DNA of 64,000 nucleotides from Streptomyces sp. TLI_105 (lineage in GTDB: Bacteria; Actinomycetota; Actinomycetes; Streptomycetales; Streptomycetaceae): positions 1,488,001 through 1,552,000 of the forward strand of contig NZ_FNSM01000001.1 of assembly GCF_900105415.1 (NCBI RefSeq), read 5' to 3'. Each line of letters starts with the position of its first letter. Positions within the stretch are counted from its first letter, which is position 1. The notes below the pieces were generated by a model that did not search any database, had not been told where the DNA came from, and saw nothing but the letters and a program-made list of their open reading frames with translations. Below are positions 43,434 through 50,787 of this stretch, in pieces. Made by a program: the position numbers and the translations under genes.

Positions 43434-45107
43434 ATGGCACATCACCCCACCTTCATCACCTGTTCCGCCCTCTCCTTCTCCTGGCCCGACGGCACCGAGG
43501 TCCTCGACGACTTCCGGCTCTCGATCGGTCCCGGCCGCACCGGGCTCGTCGGGCTCAACGGCTCCGGCAAGTCCACGCTCCTGAAGCTGATCGCGGGCGA
43601 ACTGACGCCCGCGTCCGGCACCGTCCGGGTCACCGGTGAGCTGGGGTACCTCCCGCAGAACCTGGTCCTGGACACCTCGCGGCGGGTGGACGAGATCCTC
43701 GGCATCGCCGGCAAGCGGGCCGCCCTCCACGCCATCGAGGCGGGCGACGCCGCGGAGGAGCACTTCACCGCCCTCGGCGACGACTGGGACGTCGAGGAGC
43801 GGGCCCGGGCCGTCCTCGACCAGCTCGGACTCGACCAGGTCGACCTGGACCGGACCGTGGGCGAGATCTCGGGCGGCGAGTCCGTGCTGCTGCGCCTCGC
43901 CGCGCTGCTGCTCGCCCGGCCCGACGTGCTGCTGCTCGACGAGCCCACCAACAACCTGGACCTGCACGCCCGCGCCCGGCTGTACGAGGCGGTGGAGAAG
44001 TGGTCGGGGGTCCTGGTCGTGGTCAGCCACGACCGGGAACTCCTGGAGCGGGTCGACCAGATCGCCGATCTGCGCGACGGCGAGGTCGCCTGGTACGGCG
44101 GCAACTGGACCGCGTACGAGACGGCGCTCGCCGCCGAACAGGAGGCGGCGGAGCGGATGGTGCGGGTCGCCGAGGCCGATGTGCAGCGCCAGAAGCGCGA
44201 ACTCTCCGACACCCAGGTGAAGTTGGCGCGCCGCAAGCGGTACGGGCAGAAGAGCTTCGAGAACAAGGTCGCCTCCAAGATCGTGGCGAACAGCCAGAAG
44301 CGCAACGCCCAGGTCACGGCCGGCAAGCAGCGCACCCTGCACGCCGAGCGCCTCTCGGAGGCGCGGGAGCGGCTCGACGCGGCGGTGGAAGCGGTACGGG
44401 ACGACGACGAGATCCGTGTCGAGCTGCCCCGCACCTCGGTGCCGCCGGGTCGCGAGGTGCTGCACCTGCGGGACCTGGAACTGCGTCACGGGACCCGGGT
44501 CGCCGGCGCGTTCGAGCTGCGCGGCCCGGAGCGGATCGCCCTGGTCGGCCGGAACGGCGCCGGGAAGACGACGCTGCTCCGGACGATCGCCGGGGAGTTG
44601 GAGCCACTGGCGGGCGAGACGGACGCGCGGGTGCCGCTGCGCTTCCTGCCGCAGCGGCTCGACGTGCTCGACGACGGGCTGAGCGTGGTGGAGAACGTGG
44701 CGCGCTTCGCACCCGCGGCGACGGCGAACACGATCAGGGCGCGCCTCGCCCGGTTCCTGTTCCGAGGGGCGCGGGCGGATCAGCCCGTCGGCACCCTGTC
44801 GGGCGGGGAGCGGTTCCGGGCGACGCTCGCCGCGCTGCTCCTCGCGGAGCCGGCCCCGCAGCTGCTGATGCTGGACGAACCGACGAACAACCTGGACATG
44901 GCGTCGGTGCGGAAGCTGACGGCGGCCCTGGAGGCCTACGAGGGGGCGCTGATCGTGGCGAGCCACGACGTGGCGTTCCTCGAGTCGCTGGGGATCATCC
45001 GCTGGCTGCTGCTCGACGGCGGACTGCGGCCGACGACGGCGGAGGAGATCAGGGGGACGGCCCCGAACCCTCGCCGGAGCGAGGTCCAGGGCCTGACGGC
45101 GGGGTGA
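43434..45107 (+). CDS. ABC-F family ATPase (second copy in the window)
   Basis: The 557-residue protein has twin ABC domains and no membrane segment. Domain 1: Walker A GLNGSGKST, signature SGGES, Walker B LLLDEPTNNLDLHARA. Domain 2: GRNGAGKTT, LSGGERFRATL, LMLDEPTNNLDMASV. The inter-domain linker is long and basic (QRQKRELSDTQVKLARRKRY, SQKRNAQVTAGK), as in ribosome-binding ABC-F proteins. GGGAGG lies five nucleotides before the ATG. Differences from the 17317..18954 copy (SGGES signature, linker) suggest another subfamily, possibly antibiotic resistance. Confidence 0.92.
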   Translation: MAHHPTFITCSALSFSWPDGTEVLDDFRLSIGPGRTGLVGLNGSGKSTLLKLIAGELTPASGTVRVTGELGYLPQNLVLDTSRRVDEILGIAGKRAALHAIEAGDAAEEHFTALGDDWDVEERARAVLDQLGLDQVDLDRTVGEISGGESVLLRLAALLLARPDVLLLDEPTNNLDLHARARLYEAVEKWSGVLVVVSHDRELLERVDQIADLRDGEVAWYGGNWTAYETALAAEQEAAERMVRVAEADVQRQKRELSDTQVKLARRKRYGQKSFENKVASKIVANSQKRNAQVTAGKQRTLHAERLSEARERLDAAVEAVRDDDEIRVELPRTSVPPGREVLHLRDLELRHGTRVAGAFELRGPERIALVGRNGAGKTTLLRTIAGELEPLAGETDARVPLRFLPQRLDVLDDGLSVVENVARFAPAATANTIRARLARFLFRGARADQPVGTLSGGERFRATLAALLLAEPAPQLLMLDEPTNNLDMASVRKLTAALEAYEGALIVASHDVAFLESLGIIRWLLLDGGLRPTTAEEIRGTAPNPRRSEVQGLTAG

Positions 45108-45108
45108 G

Positions 45109-45148
45109 CCCGGACCCGGCTCCCCCGCCGGGGAGAACCGGGTCCGGG
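45109..45148 (+). terminator. Terminator hairpin after the second ABC-F gene
   Basis: CCCGGACCCGG (45109-45119) pairs with CCGGGTCCGGG (45138-45148) around an inner CTCCCC/GGGGAG stem, starting 1 nt after the stop codon. Confidence 0.8.
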
Positions 45149-45193
45149 GGGCGAGGGCCGGAGTGAGCACCGGCGGGGTTCCCTCGCCGGGGG

Positions 45194-45226
45194 GGCGGTG
45201 GCCGGGGCGGGCCCCCGGCCACCGCC
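45194..45226 (+). terminator. Second tandem hairpin in the same gap
   Basis: A perfect 14-bp stem (GGCGGTGGCCGGGG with its complement) and a 5-nt loop lie 46 nt after the first. The two look like a tandem terminator. The rest of the 349-nt gap (to 45456) holds the desaturase operator. Confidence 0.75.
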
Positions 45227-45387
45227 TGCTCTGTGGCGTCGGGCATCTGCGCTGTGTAGTCGGCCGCTTGGCCCTCCACGGCCGACCTGGACGTGACCTG
45301 CGTCTCCGGCGCCCCGCCGGAGCTGCACGCATAACGGAACGTAACCGGACATCGCCGGGACGGGCTTGGCCGACGCCTTACGGAGGC

Positions 45388-45423
45388 TTAACCTACGGTC
45401 TCGTAACCTACGAATCCGTAGGT
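45388..45423. promoter_or_regulatory. Operator of the desaturase gene: ACCTACG-AATC-CGTAGGT plus an upstream half-site
   Basis: A perfect 7-4-7 palindrome (45406-45423) is preceded by a direct copy of its left half, AACCTACGG, at 45390-45398. It lies 33-50 nt before the TTG start, in the promoter zone. The layout suits a TetR-type regulator of fatty-acid desaturation, comparable in principle to DesT; the regulator is not in the window. Confidence 0.6.
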
Positions 45424-45456
45424 ATGCCCGTATCCCCTCCGTCCCCAGGAGTTCCC

Positions 45457-46431
45457 TTGACGCTCACCTCTCACTCCCTCGGCAGCTCGGCAGGGTGGAC
45501 CGACGCACGGCTGCTCTACGCGCTCGAAGAGGTCGTGGAGAAGGAGCTCAACCGGCACCTGAAGGTCACCAAGGACTGGATGCCGCACGAGTACGTGCCG
45601 TGGTCCGACGGCCGCAACTTCCCCGGCTTCTTCGAGGACGGCGAGGCCTGGGAGCCGTCGCAGTCCAAGGTCACCGAGGTCGGCAAGATCGCCCTCGTCG
45701 TCAACCTGCTCACCGAGGACAACCTCCCGAGCTACCACCACGAGATCGCCAGCCTCTTCGGCCGCGACGGCGCCTGGGGCACCTGGGTGCACCGCTGGAC
45801 CGCGGAGGAGGGCCGGCACGGCATCGTGATGCGCGACTACCTGCTCGCCTCCCGCGCCGTCGACCCGGACAAGCTGGAGCAGTTCCGGATGGCGCACATG
45901 AGCGAGGGCTTCGAGTCCGACAACCGGCACTCGATGCTGCACTCCGTCGCGTACGTGGCCTTCCAGGAGCTCGCCACCCGCATCTCGCACCGCAACACCG
46001 GCCACCAGTCCGGCGACCCGGTCTGCGACCGGATGCTCTCCCGCATCGCCACCGACGAGAACCTGCACATGGTCTTCTACCGCAACCTGCTGGGCGCGGC
46101 CTTCGAGATCGCCCCCGACCTGACCATGCAGGCCGTGCGGGACGTCGTGGTCAACTTCCGGATGCCCGGACACGGCATGCCGGGCTTCGAGCGGGCGGCC
46201 GCGCAGATGGCGATCGGCGAGATCTACAACATGCGCATCCACCACGACGACGTCCTCCAGCCCGTCCTGCGCTTCCTCAAGGTCCTCCAGATCGAGGGCC
46301 TCGGCCCGGACGGCCTGCGCGCCCAGGAGGAGCTGGGGCTCTACATGAACGGGCTGGACAGCGAGGCGAGCAAGTTCGACGAGAAGCTCGCGGCCCGCAA
46401 GGCCCGGATGGCCGCGCGCGCGGCCGGCTGA
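45457..46431 (+). CDS. Acyl-ACP desaturase (stearoyl-ACP delta-9 type, di-iron)
   Basis: The 324-residue soluble di-iron desaturase introduces a cis double bond into acyl-ACP. The iron ligands are seen in the E-x-x-H pairs: RWTAEEGRHGIVM and ATDENLHMVFYRN, with an additional Glu in EEVVEKELNRHL. Mycobacterial DesA-like proteins and plant desaturases share this. TTG 45457 was chosen over ATG 45424 because AGGAG sits exactly five nucleotides upstream, and the family N-terminus follows. A perfect palindromic operator overlaps the promoter region. Confidence 0.92.
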   Translation: MTLTSHSLGSSAGWTDARLLYALEEVVEKELNRHLKVTKDWMPHEYVPWSDGRNFPGFFEDGEAWEPSQSKVTEVGKIALVVNLLTEDNLPSYHHEIASLFGRDGAWGTWVHRWTAEEGRHGIVMRDYLLASRAVDPDKLEQFRMAHMSEGFESDNRHSMLHSVAYVAFQELATRISHRNTGHQSGDPVCDRMLSRIATDENLHMVFYRNLLGAAFEIAPDLTMQAVRDVVVNFRMPGHGMPGFERAAAQMAIGEIYNMRIHHDDVLQPVLRFLKVLQIEGLGPDGLRAQEELGLYMNGLDSEASKFDEKLAARKARMAARAAG

Positions 46432-46526
46432 GCCACCCGCCCCTCAGGAGCTGCCGACCCCTCAGCCGCCGCCCGCTCCTCAGGAGCCGTCCGGCGGCTT
46501 CGAGCCGTCCCGCCCGTGCGGCCGGT

Positions 46527-46580
46527 GCGGCCGAGGAGTCCGGCGCGGCCGAGGAGTCCGGCGCGGCCGAGGAGTCCGGC
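46527..46580. repeat. Three exact tandem copies of GCGGCCGAGGAGTCCGGC
   Basis: The 18-bp unit is repeated three times without a mismatch in the 152-nt gap between the convergent desaturase and WhiB genes. Similar CAGGAGC... fragments lie to the left. It is non-coding on current evidence. Confidence 0.9.
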
Positions 46581-46583
46581 GGC

Positions 46584-46835
46584 TCAGCGGCTCCGTCGCT
46601 TGAGCCGCCCGCGCTCCTTCTCGGAGAGCCCGCCCCACACCCCGAACCGCTCGTCGTGGGTGAGGGCGTACTCCAGGCACGCCAGGCGCCCCTCGCACGC
46701 CCCGCACAGCTGCTTCGCCTCGCGCGTCGAGGAGCCGGGGGCCGGGAAGAAGAACTCCGGGCCGGCCTGGGCGCACAGGGCGTTCTCGCGCCAGGAGAGG
46801 TCGGGGGCGGTCAGCACGTCGGTATCCGTCTGCAT
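46584..46835 (-). CDS. WhiB-family 4Fe-4S regulator
   Basis: The 83-residue WhiB-like protein has the four cluster-ligand cysteines C21, C44, C47 and C53 (CGACEGRLAC), the GVWGG turn at 65-69 and a basic C-terminal DNA-binding tail (EKERGRLKRRSR). Such proteins bind the primary sigma factor and respond to redox or nitric oxide. Which Wbl member it is cannot be fixed. ATG 46835 was chosen; the open frame continues upstream but only over the IclR gene in antisense. A good sigma-70-like promoter lies 21-50 nt upstream. Confidence 0.92.
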   Translation of the reverse strand: MQTDTDVLTAPDLSWRENALCAQAGPEFFFPAPGSSTREAKQLCGACEGRLACLEYALTHDERFGVWGGLSEKERGRLKRRSR

Positions 46836-46855
46836 GACCGACAGCTTGCCCAAGG

Positions 46856-46885
46856 ACCGTAAACACGCCATCAACGTTCGATCAA
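46856..46885 (-). promoter_or_regulatory. Predicted promoter of the WhiB-family gene (TTGATC-N18-TACGGT)
   Basis: On the minus strand TTGATC (46885-46880) and TACGGT (46861-46856) are 18 nt apart and end 20 nt before the ATG. Confidence 0.5.
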
Positions 46886-47084
46886 TGGCGGATACCCGGC
46901 GCCGGGCCCCGGCCCTCGGCGCGGCGGTGCCGGCCGGAACCCCGCCGAGGCCGCCGCGCCCCGGCTCGGCTCCCATGATGCGGGACCGCCCGTGAACAGA
47001 GTGTTTCCGACCTCGTCCGGAGCCCGATTCGGCTCCCGCCATGTGGGAGCGTGGGAGCCCGATCACCCACGGGGAGCGAACCCT

Positions 47085-47879
47085 ATGACGACCGAGGCCG
47101 GCATCGTCCGACCCCCGGCGGGCGCCCAGGCGGTCCGCCGCGCGCTGGACGTGCTGCACTGCTTCCACGACAACGGGCCCGACCTGAGCGCCTCCGACCT
47201 CGCGCGCCGGCTCGGGCTCTCCACCTCGACGGCGCACCGGCTGGCCCGCACCCTGCTCGGCGCGGGCTTCCTGGAGCAGGACGCCCGGACCGCGCGCTAC
47301 CGGCTCGGTCCGGCGATGACCGAGCTGGGCCGGCTCTCGTACCACCAGCGGGGGCTGCACCGGGCCGCGCCCGAGCTGTCCGATCTCGCCGAGCGGACGG
47401 GGGCGACGGCCGATCTGGCGCTGCGCAGCGGCCCGCACGCGGTGATCGTGGCGGGTGGTCCGGTGACCCCGATGGCGGGGTTGCGCCGACCGCTGCACTC
47501 GACGGCGCTCGGGAAGGTGCTCCTCGCGTGGCCCCGCGCGGGCGAGGGCGGTCCGCGCCCGCTGCCGTCGCCGCACGCGCCCACGGAGCGGTCCGTCGTC
47601 GAACCGCCCGCCCTGGCGGCCGAGTTGGCACGTGTACGGGAGGCGGGGTACGCCCTCCACGACGGCGATGCGGCCCACGGGGGCCGGACGGTGGCCGTGC
47701 CGGTGCTGGAGCGCGCGGGGCACGCCCGGTTCGCGCTCGCGGTGCGTGGGGCCCCCGAGCTGATCACCGACGCGCGGCTCGACTGGTACCTGGCGCAGGC
47801 GCGGGCCTGCGCACGGGCCCTGGAGGTGCTGCTGCTCGCCCCGGCGGAGCGGCGGGAGCCGGGAGAGCGGGTCGGGTAG
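47085..47879 (+). CDS. IclR-family transcriptional regulator
   Basis: The 264-residue protein has an N-terminal winged helix (ALDVLHCFHDNGPDLSASDL, GLSTSTAHRLARTLL) and the IclR ligand-binding domain (about 85-255) with LRRPLHSTALGKVLLAW and HGGRTVAVPVLERA. GGGGAG precedes ATG 47085 by eight nucleotides. It lies 55 nt upstream of the tetR-like gene, but that gene has its own promoter. Target genes are not evident. Confidence 0.9.
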   Translation: MTTEAGIVRPPAGAQAVRRALDVLHCFHDNGPDLSASDLARRLGLSTSTAHRLARTLLGAGFLEQDARTARYRLGPAMTELGRLSYHQRGLHRAAPELSDLAERTGATADLALRSGPHAVIVAGGPVTPMAGLRRPLHSTALGKVLLAWPRAGEGGPRPLPSPHAPTERSVVEPPALAAELARVREAGYALHDGDAAHGGRTVAVPVLERAGHARFALAVRGAPELITDARLDWYLAQARACARALEVLLLAPAERREPGERVG

Positions 47880-47904
47880 CGCCCGTCGCCGCACGGAAAT
47901 ATCC

Positions 47905-47928
47905 GCACGGTCGTGCGTTCAGTACGAT
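47905..47928 (+). promoter_or_regulatory. Operator GCACGGTCGTGC and -10 TACGAT of the TetR gene
   Basis: The perfect 5-2-5 palindrome (47905-47916) is followed 6 nt later by TACGAT (47923-47928), and ATG 47935 comes six nucleotides after that. The core ACGGTCGTGC is repeated exactly, in reverse orientation, in front of the alpha/beta hydrolase gene. Confidence 0.6.
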
Positions 47929-47934
47929 GGGGTC

Positions 47935-48606
47935 ATGAGCGGCAGCGCCGGGAGCGGCACCGGGACCAAGACGGACGGACGCGTCGAGCGGGGCAACCAG
48001 ACGCGGCGCCTCGTCCTCGGCCGGACGATGGACATCGCCTCGGTCGAGGGGCTCGAAGGCCTCTCCCTGGGACGGATCGCGACCGAGCTGGAGCTGAGCA
48101 AGAGCGGCGTCTTCGCGCTCTTCGGCTCCAAGGAGGAGCTCCAGCTCGCCACCGTCAGGGCCGCCGTCGCCGTCTTCGCCGGCCGCGTCGTCGCCCCGCT
48201 GGAGGACCTGCCGCCGGGCGCGCGGCGGGTGCGCGAACTGTGCCGGAACTGGCTCGCGTACTCCGCGGAGCGGGTCTTCGCGGGCGGCTGCTTCTTCTAC
48301 GCGGTCTCGGCCGAGTTCGACGCCCGTACGGGCCCGGTGCACGACGCCGTCGCCGGGACCCGCCGCGACTGGACCGCGTACGTGGAGGGGGCCCTGACGC
48401 AGGCGCGTGCCGTCGGGGAGTTCGTCGAGGACCTGGACGTGGAGCAGCTGGCCTTCGAGGTGATCGCCCTCATGGAGGCGGCCAACGCCCGGTCCGTGCT
48501 GTTCGGCGACCCCGGCTCGTACGCCCGCGCCGAGCGGGGCATCACGGCCCGCCTGTTCACCTCGGCCACGGACAAGGGCCGGGCGGCGCTCGCCGATCCG
48601 GCCTGA
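47935..48606 (+). CDS. TetR-family transcriptional regulator
   Basis: The 223-residue protein has an N-terminal TetR HTH (GLEGLSLGRIATELELSKSG, VFALFGSKEELQLATV) and the TetR_C_16-like helical ligand domain (RVRELCRNWLAYSAERVFAG, GGCFFYAVSAEFDARTGPVH). It is predicted leaderless (TACGAT six nucleotides before ATG). A dyad in its own promoter shares a 10-bp core with the promoter of the convergent hydrolase gene, so it probably represses itself and that gene. Confidence 0.9.
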   Translation: MSGSAGSGTGTKTDGRVERGNQTRRLVLGRTMDIASVEGLEGLSLGRIATELELSKSGVFALFGSKEELQLATVRAAVAVFAGRVVAPLEDLPPGARRVRELCRNWLAYSAERVFAGGCFFYAVSAEFDARTGPVHDAVAGTRRDWTAYVEGALTQARAVGEFVEDLDVEQLAFEVIALMEAANARSVLFGDPGSYARAERGITARLFTSATDKGRAALADPA

Positions 48607-48687
48607 GCGGACGCCCCGAGGCCCCCGCGACGGGCGCCGATCCGGCCTGACCGGACGCCCCGACGGCTCCCTCTCGACGGGCCCCTC

Positions 48688-49590
48688 TCACGACGCCGTC
48701 GAGCCGACGCCCTCGCGCGTGTCGGCCGTCCGTTCCGTGGCGGCGCCCGCCGTCGCGAACTCCACCGCCTCGGCCACGACATCGGCGTCCGCGAGGATGC
48801 GGCGGTGGCCGAGGCCCCGGGTGACGACGAGCCGGGCCCGCTCACCGTGGGCACCGGCGAGGAACCGCGCCTGGGCCAGGGGCACCGTGTCGTCGTCCTC
48901 GTCGTGGAACAGCAGGACGGGCGCGCCGAGTTCGTCCGGCGCGTGGTCGGCACCGAAGCGCTCCCAGGCGCCGGGCTCGCCGGGGACGAGCCGCCGCTCG
49001 ACGTACGCCCGCATGGCCCGCATCACCCGCTCGTCCAGGTCCAGTCCCGCCCGGAAGCCCTCCAGGACCATGTCGAAGGAGCCGACGCCGCCGAGGCCCA
49101 CGAAGCGGGACGTACGGACGCCGTCGCGGAGGGCGAAGAGGGCGGCGAGGACGCCGAAGGAGTGGGCGACGACGGCCTCGAAGTCGCCGTGCCGGGCGTG
49201 CAACTCCCGGATGATCTCGCGGTATTCGACGATGTTGCTCGCCTTGCCCGAGGAGTCGCCGTGGCCGGGCGCGTCGAAGGCGACCGGGCTGTATCCCCGC
49301 GCGAGGAGCTCCTCGGCGAAGGCGCCGAGCCGCGAGGCGCGGGAGGACCAGCCGTGGACGAGCAGGACGGGCCGCCGGCCGTCGCCCCAGGCGTACGTGA
49401 CGACCTCCTTGTCGCGGACGCGGAGGCGGTCGGTGCGCGCGCTCGCGAGGAGCGCGGCCTCGTCGGGCCGGAGCCGGGCCCTGCCGAGCGGCCGGACGAA
49501 GAGGTGGAAGGCCCAGTGGCCGGCCGGGCCCGGGGCGAGGCGGGCGGTGGCGTTCAGGGCGGTGCGGATGAGCGGAGCCATCGGGTACAT
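48688..49590 (-). CDS. Alpha/beta-hydrolase fold protein
   Basis: The 300-residue protein has the hydrolase signature LLVHGWSSRASRL (oxyanion), DAPGHGDSSGK and the nucleophile elbow VVAHSFGVLAALF. The acid is in LLFHDEDDDTVPL and the His in GLGHRRIL. An N-terminal hydrophobic/basic segment (ATARLAPGPAGHWAFHLFV) may touch the membrane. ATG 49590 has a GGAG box seven to eight nucleotides upstream. Its promoter carries the same operator core as the convergent TetR gene. Substrate unknown. Confidence 0.88.
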   Translation of the reverse strand: MYPMAPLIRTALNATARLAPGPAGHWAFHLFVRPLGRARLRPDEAALLASARTDRLRVRDKEVVTYAWGDGRRPVLLVHGWSSRASRLGAFAEELLARGYSPVAFDAPGHGDSSGKASNIVEYREIIRELHARHGDFEAVVAHSFGVLAALFALRDGVRTSRFVGLGGVGSFDMVLEGFRAGLDLDERVMRAMRAYVERRLVPGEPGAWERFGADHAPDELGAPVLLFHDEDDDTVPLAQARFLAGAHGERARLVVTRGLGHRRILADADVVAEAVEFATAGAATERTADTREGVGSTAS

Positions 49591-49622
49591 GCCGGATCTC
49601 CTCGGTCGTCCTGGAGGGAAAA

Positions 49623-49643
49623 ATTCTAGCACGACCGTTCGTG
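49623..49643 (-). promoter_or_regulatory. -10 TAGAAT and operator CACGA-N4-TCGTG of the hydrolase gene
   Basis: On the minus strand ACGGTCGTGC ends directly at TAGAAT (49628-49623). The dyad CACGA/TCGTG (49630-49643) covers it. The 10-bp core is identical to the palindrome in the TetR promoter at 47907-47916. Confidence 0.6.
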
Positions 49644-49706
49644 TTGTTTTAGGGTGAGCCAAGAGGGCCGGTGACGCCCGCCCGGAAGCGTCCCGGCCCT
49701 CCGCCC

Positions 49707-50735
49707 CTACTCCTCCTCGGCCCCCTTCTTCGCCCGGCTCGGCTGCACCCGCTTCGGCTCGCCCGGCATCTTCGGGTACTCCGGCGGATACGGCAGGTCA
49801 CCGAGACCGCGTTCCGCCTCGTCCCGCCGGGCCAGTTCGAGCAGCGACTCCAGGCCGAACCGCTCCTCGTCCATGTCGGCGTGGACGTCGCCGACCTCCG
49901 CGTACCGGGCCGGCATCGTCCTGATGTCGAAGTCCTGCGGCACGACCTCGCCGATCTCCTCCCACCTCAGCGGTGCCGAGACGGGGGCGGTCGGCCGGGG
50001 ACGTACGGAGTAGGCGGAGGCCATCGTGCGGTCCCGGGCCATCTGGTTGTAGTCGACGAAGATCCGCTCGCCGCGCTCCTCCTTCCACCACCTCATCGTG
50101 ACCCGGTCCGGCATCCGCCGCTCCAGCTCCCGGCCGCAGGCGATCGCCGCCCGCCTGACCTGGGTGAACGTCCACTCGGGAAGGATGGGCACGAAGACGT
50201 GGAGGCCCCGGCCGCCGGAGGTCTTCGGCCAGCCGCGCAGCCCGTGCTCGTCGAGGACCGCGCGCAGCTCGTGGGCGGCGCGGACGGCGTCGGCGTAGTC
50301 CGTGCCCGGCTGGGGGTCGAGGTCGATGCGGAGCTCGTCGGGGTGGTCGGCGTCGTCCCGGCGCACCGGCCAGGGGTGGAAGGTGACGGCGCCGAGGTTG
50401 GCCGCCCAGAGCACGGCCGCCGGCCCGGTGGGGCACATCTCGTCGGCCGTCCGGCCGCTGGGGAAGGTGATGCGGGCCGTCGGGATCCAGTCCGGGAGGT
50501 TCTTCGGCGCGCGCTTCTGGAAGAAGGACTCGCCGGCCACCCCGTCGGGCCAGCGCTCCAGGGTGGTGGGGCGGTTCCGCAGGGCGCGGGTGATGCCGTC
50601 GCCCACGGCCAGGTAGTACCGGACCAGGTCCAGCTTGGTGTAGCCGGCCTCCGGGAAGTACACCTTGTCGGGGCTGGAGACCCGCACGGTCCGGTCGCCG
50701 ACCTCGAGCTCCACCGCCGCCGCCTTGCCTGCCAT
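49707..50735 (-). CDS. LigD-type NHEJ polymerase (stand-alone PolDom)
   Basis: The 342-residue archaeo-eukaryotic primase-type polymerase is used in bacterial non-homologous end joining. The metal-binding D138-x-D140 is in LRIDLDPQPG, SGGRGLHVFVPI binds nucleotide phosphates and a third Asp is in RIFVDYNQMARDRT. In mycobacteria this domain is fused to a ligase and nuclease; here it is separate, divergent from a ligase gene (52-nt gap). The C-terminal 40 residues are charged. No Ku gene is in the window. Confidence 0.93.
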   Translation of the reverse strand: MAGKAAAVELEVGDRTVRVSSPDKVYFPEAGYTKLDLVRYYLAVGDGITRALRNRPTTLERWPDGVAGESFFQKRAPKNLPDWIPTARITFPSGRTADEMCPTGPAAVLWAANLGAVTFHPWPVRRDDADHPDELRIDLDPQPGTDYADAVRAAHELRAVLDEHGLRGWPKTSGGRGLHVFVPILPEWTFTQVRRAAIACGRELERRMPDRVTMRWWKEERGERIFVDYNQMARDRTMASAYSVRPRPTAPVSAPLRWEEIGEVVPQDFDIRTMPARYAEVGDVHADMDEERFGLESLLELARRDEAERGLGDLPYPPEYPKMPGEPKRVQPSRAKKGAEEE

Positions 50736-50787
50736 GCCGGTCAGCCTAGGGCTCGCCGACAAGTACCGCATACCAGACAATCTCCCC

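Noticed and set aside
45366..46862. Long plus-strand frame through the desaturase gene and the 18-bp tandem repeat, which would encode AAEESG repeats.
   Set aside because: It has low-complexity Arg/Pro/Ala composition and overlaps a clear desaturase and WhiB gene. High-GC DNA produces such frames routinely.
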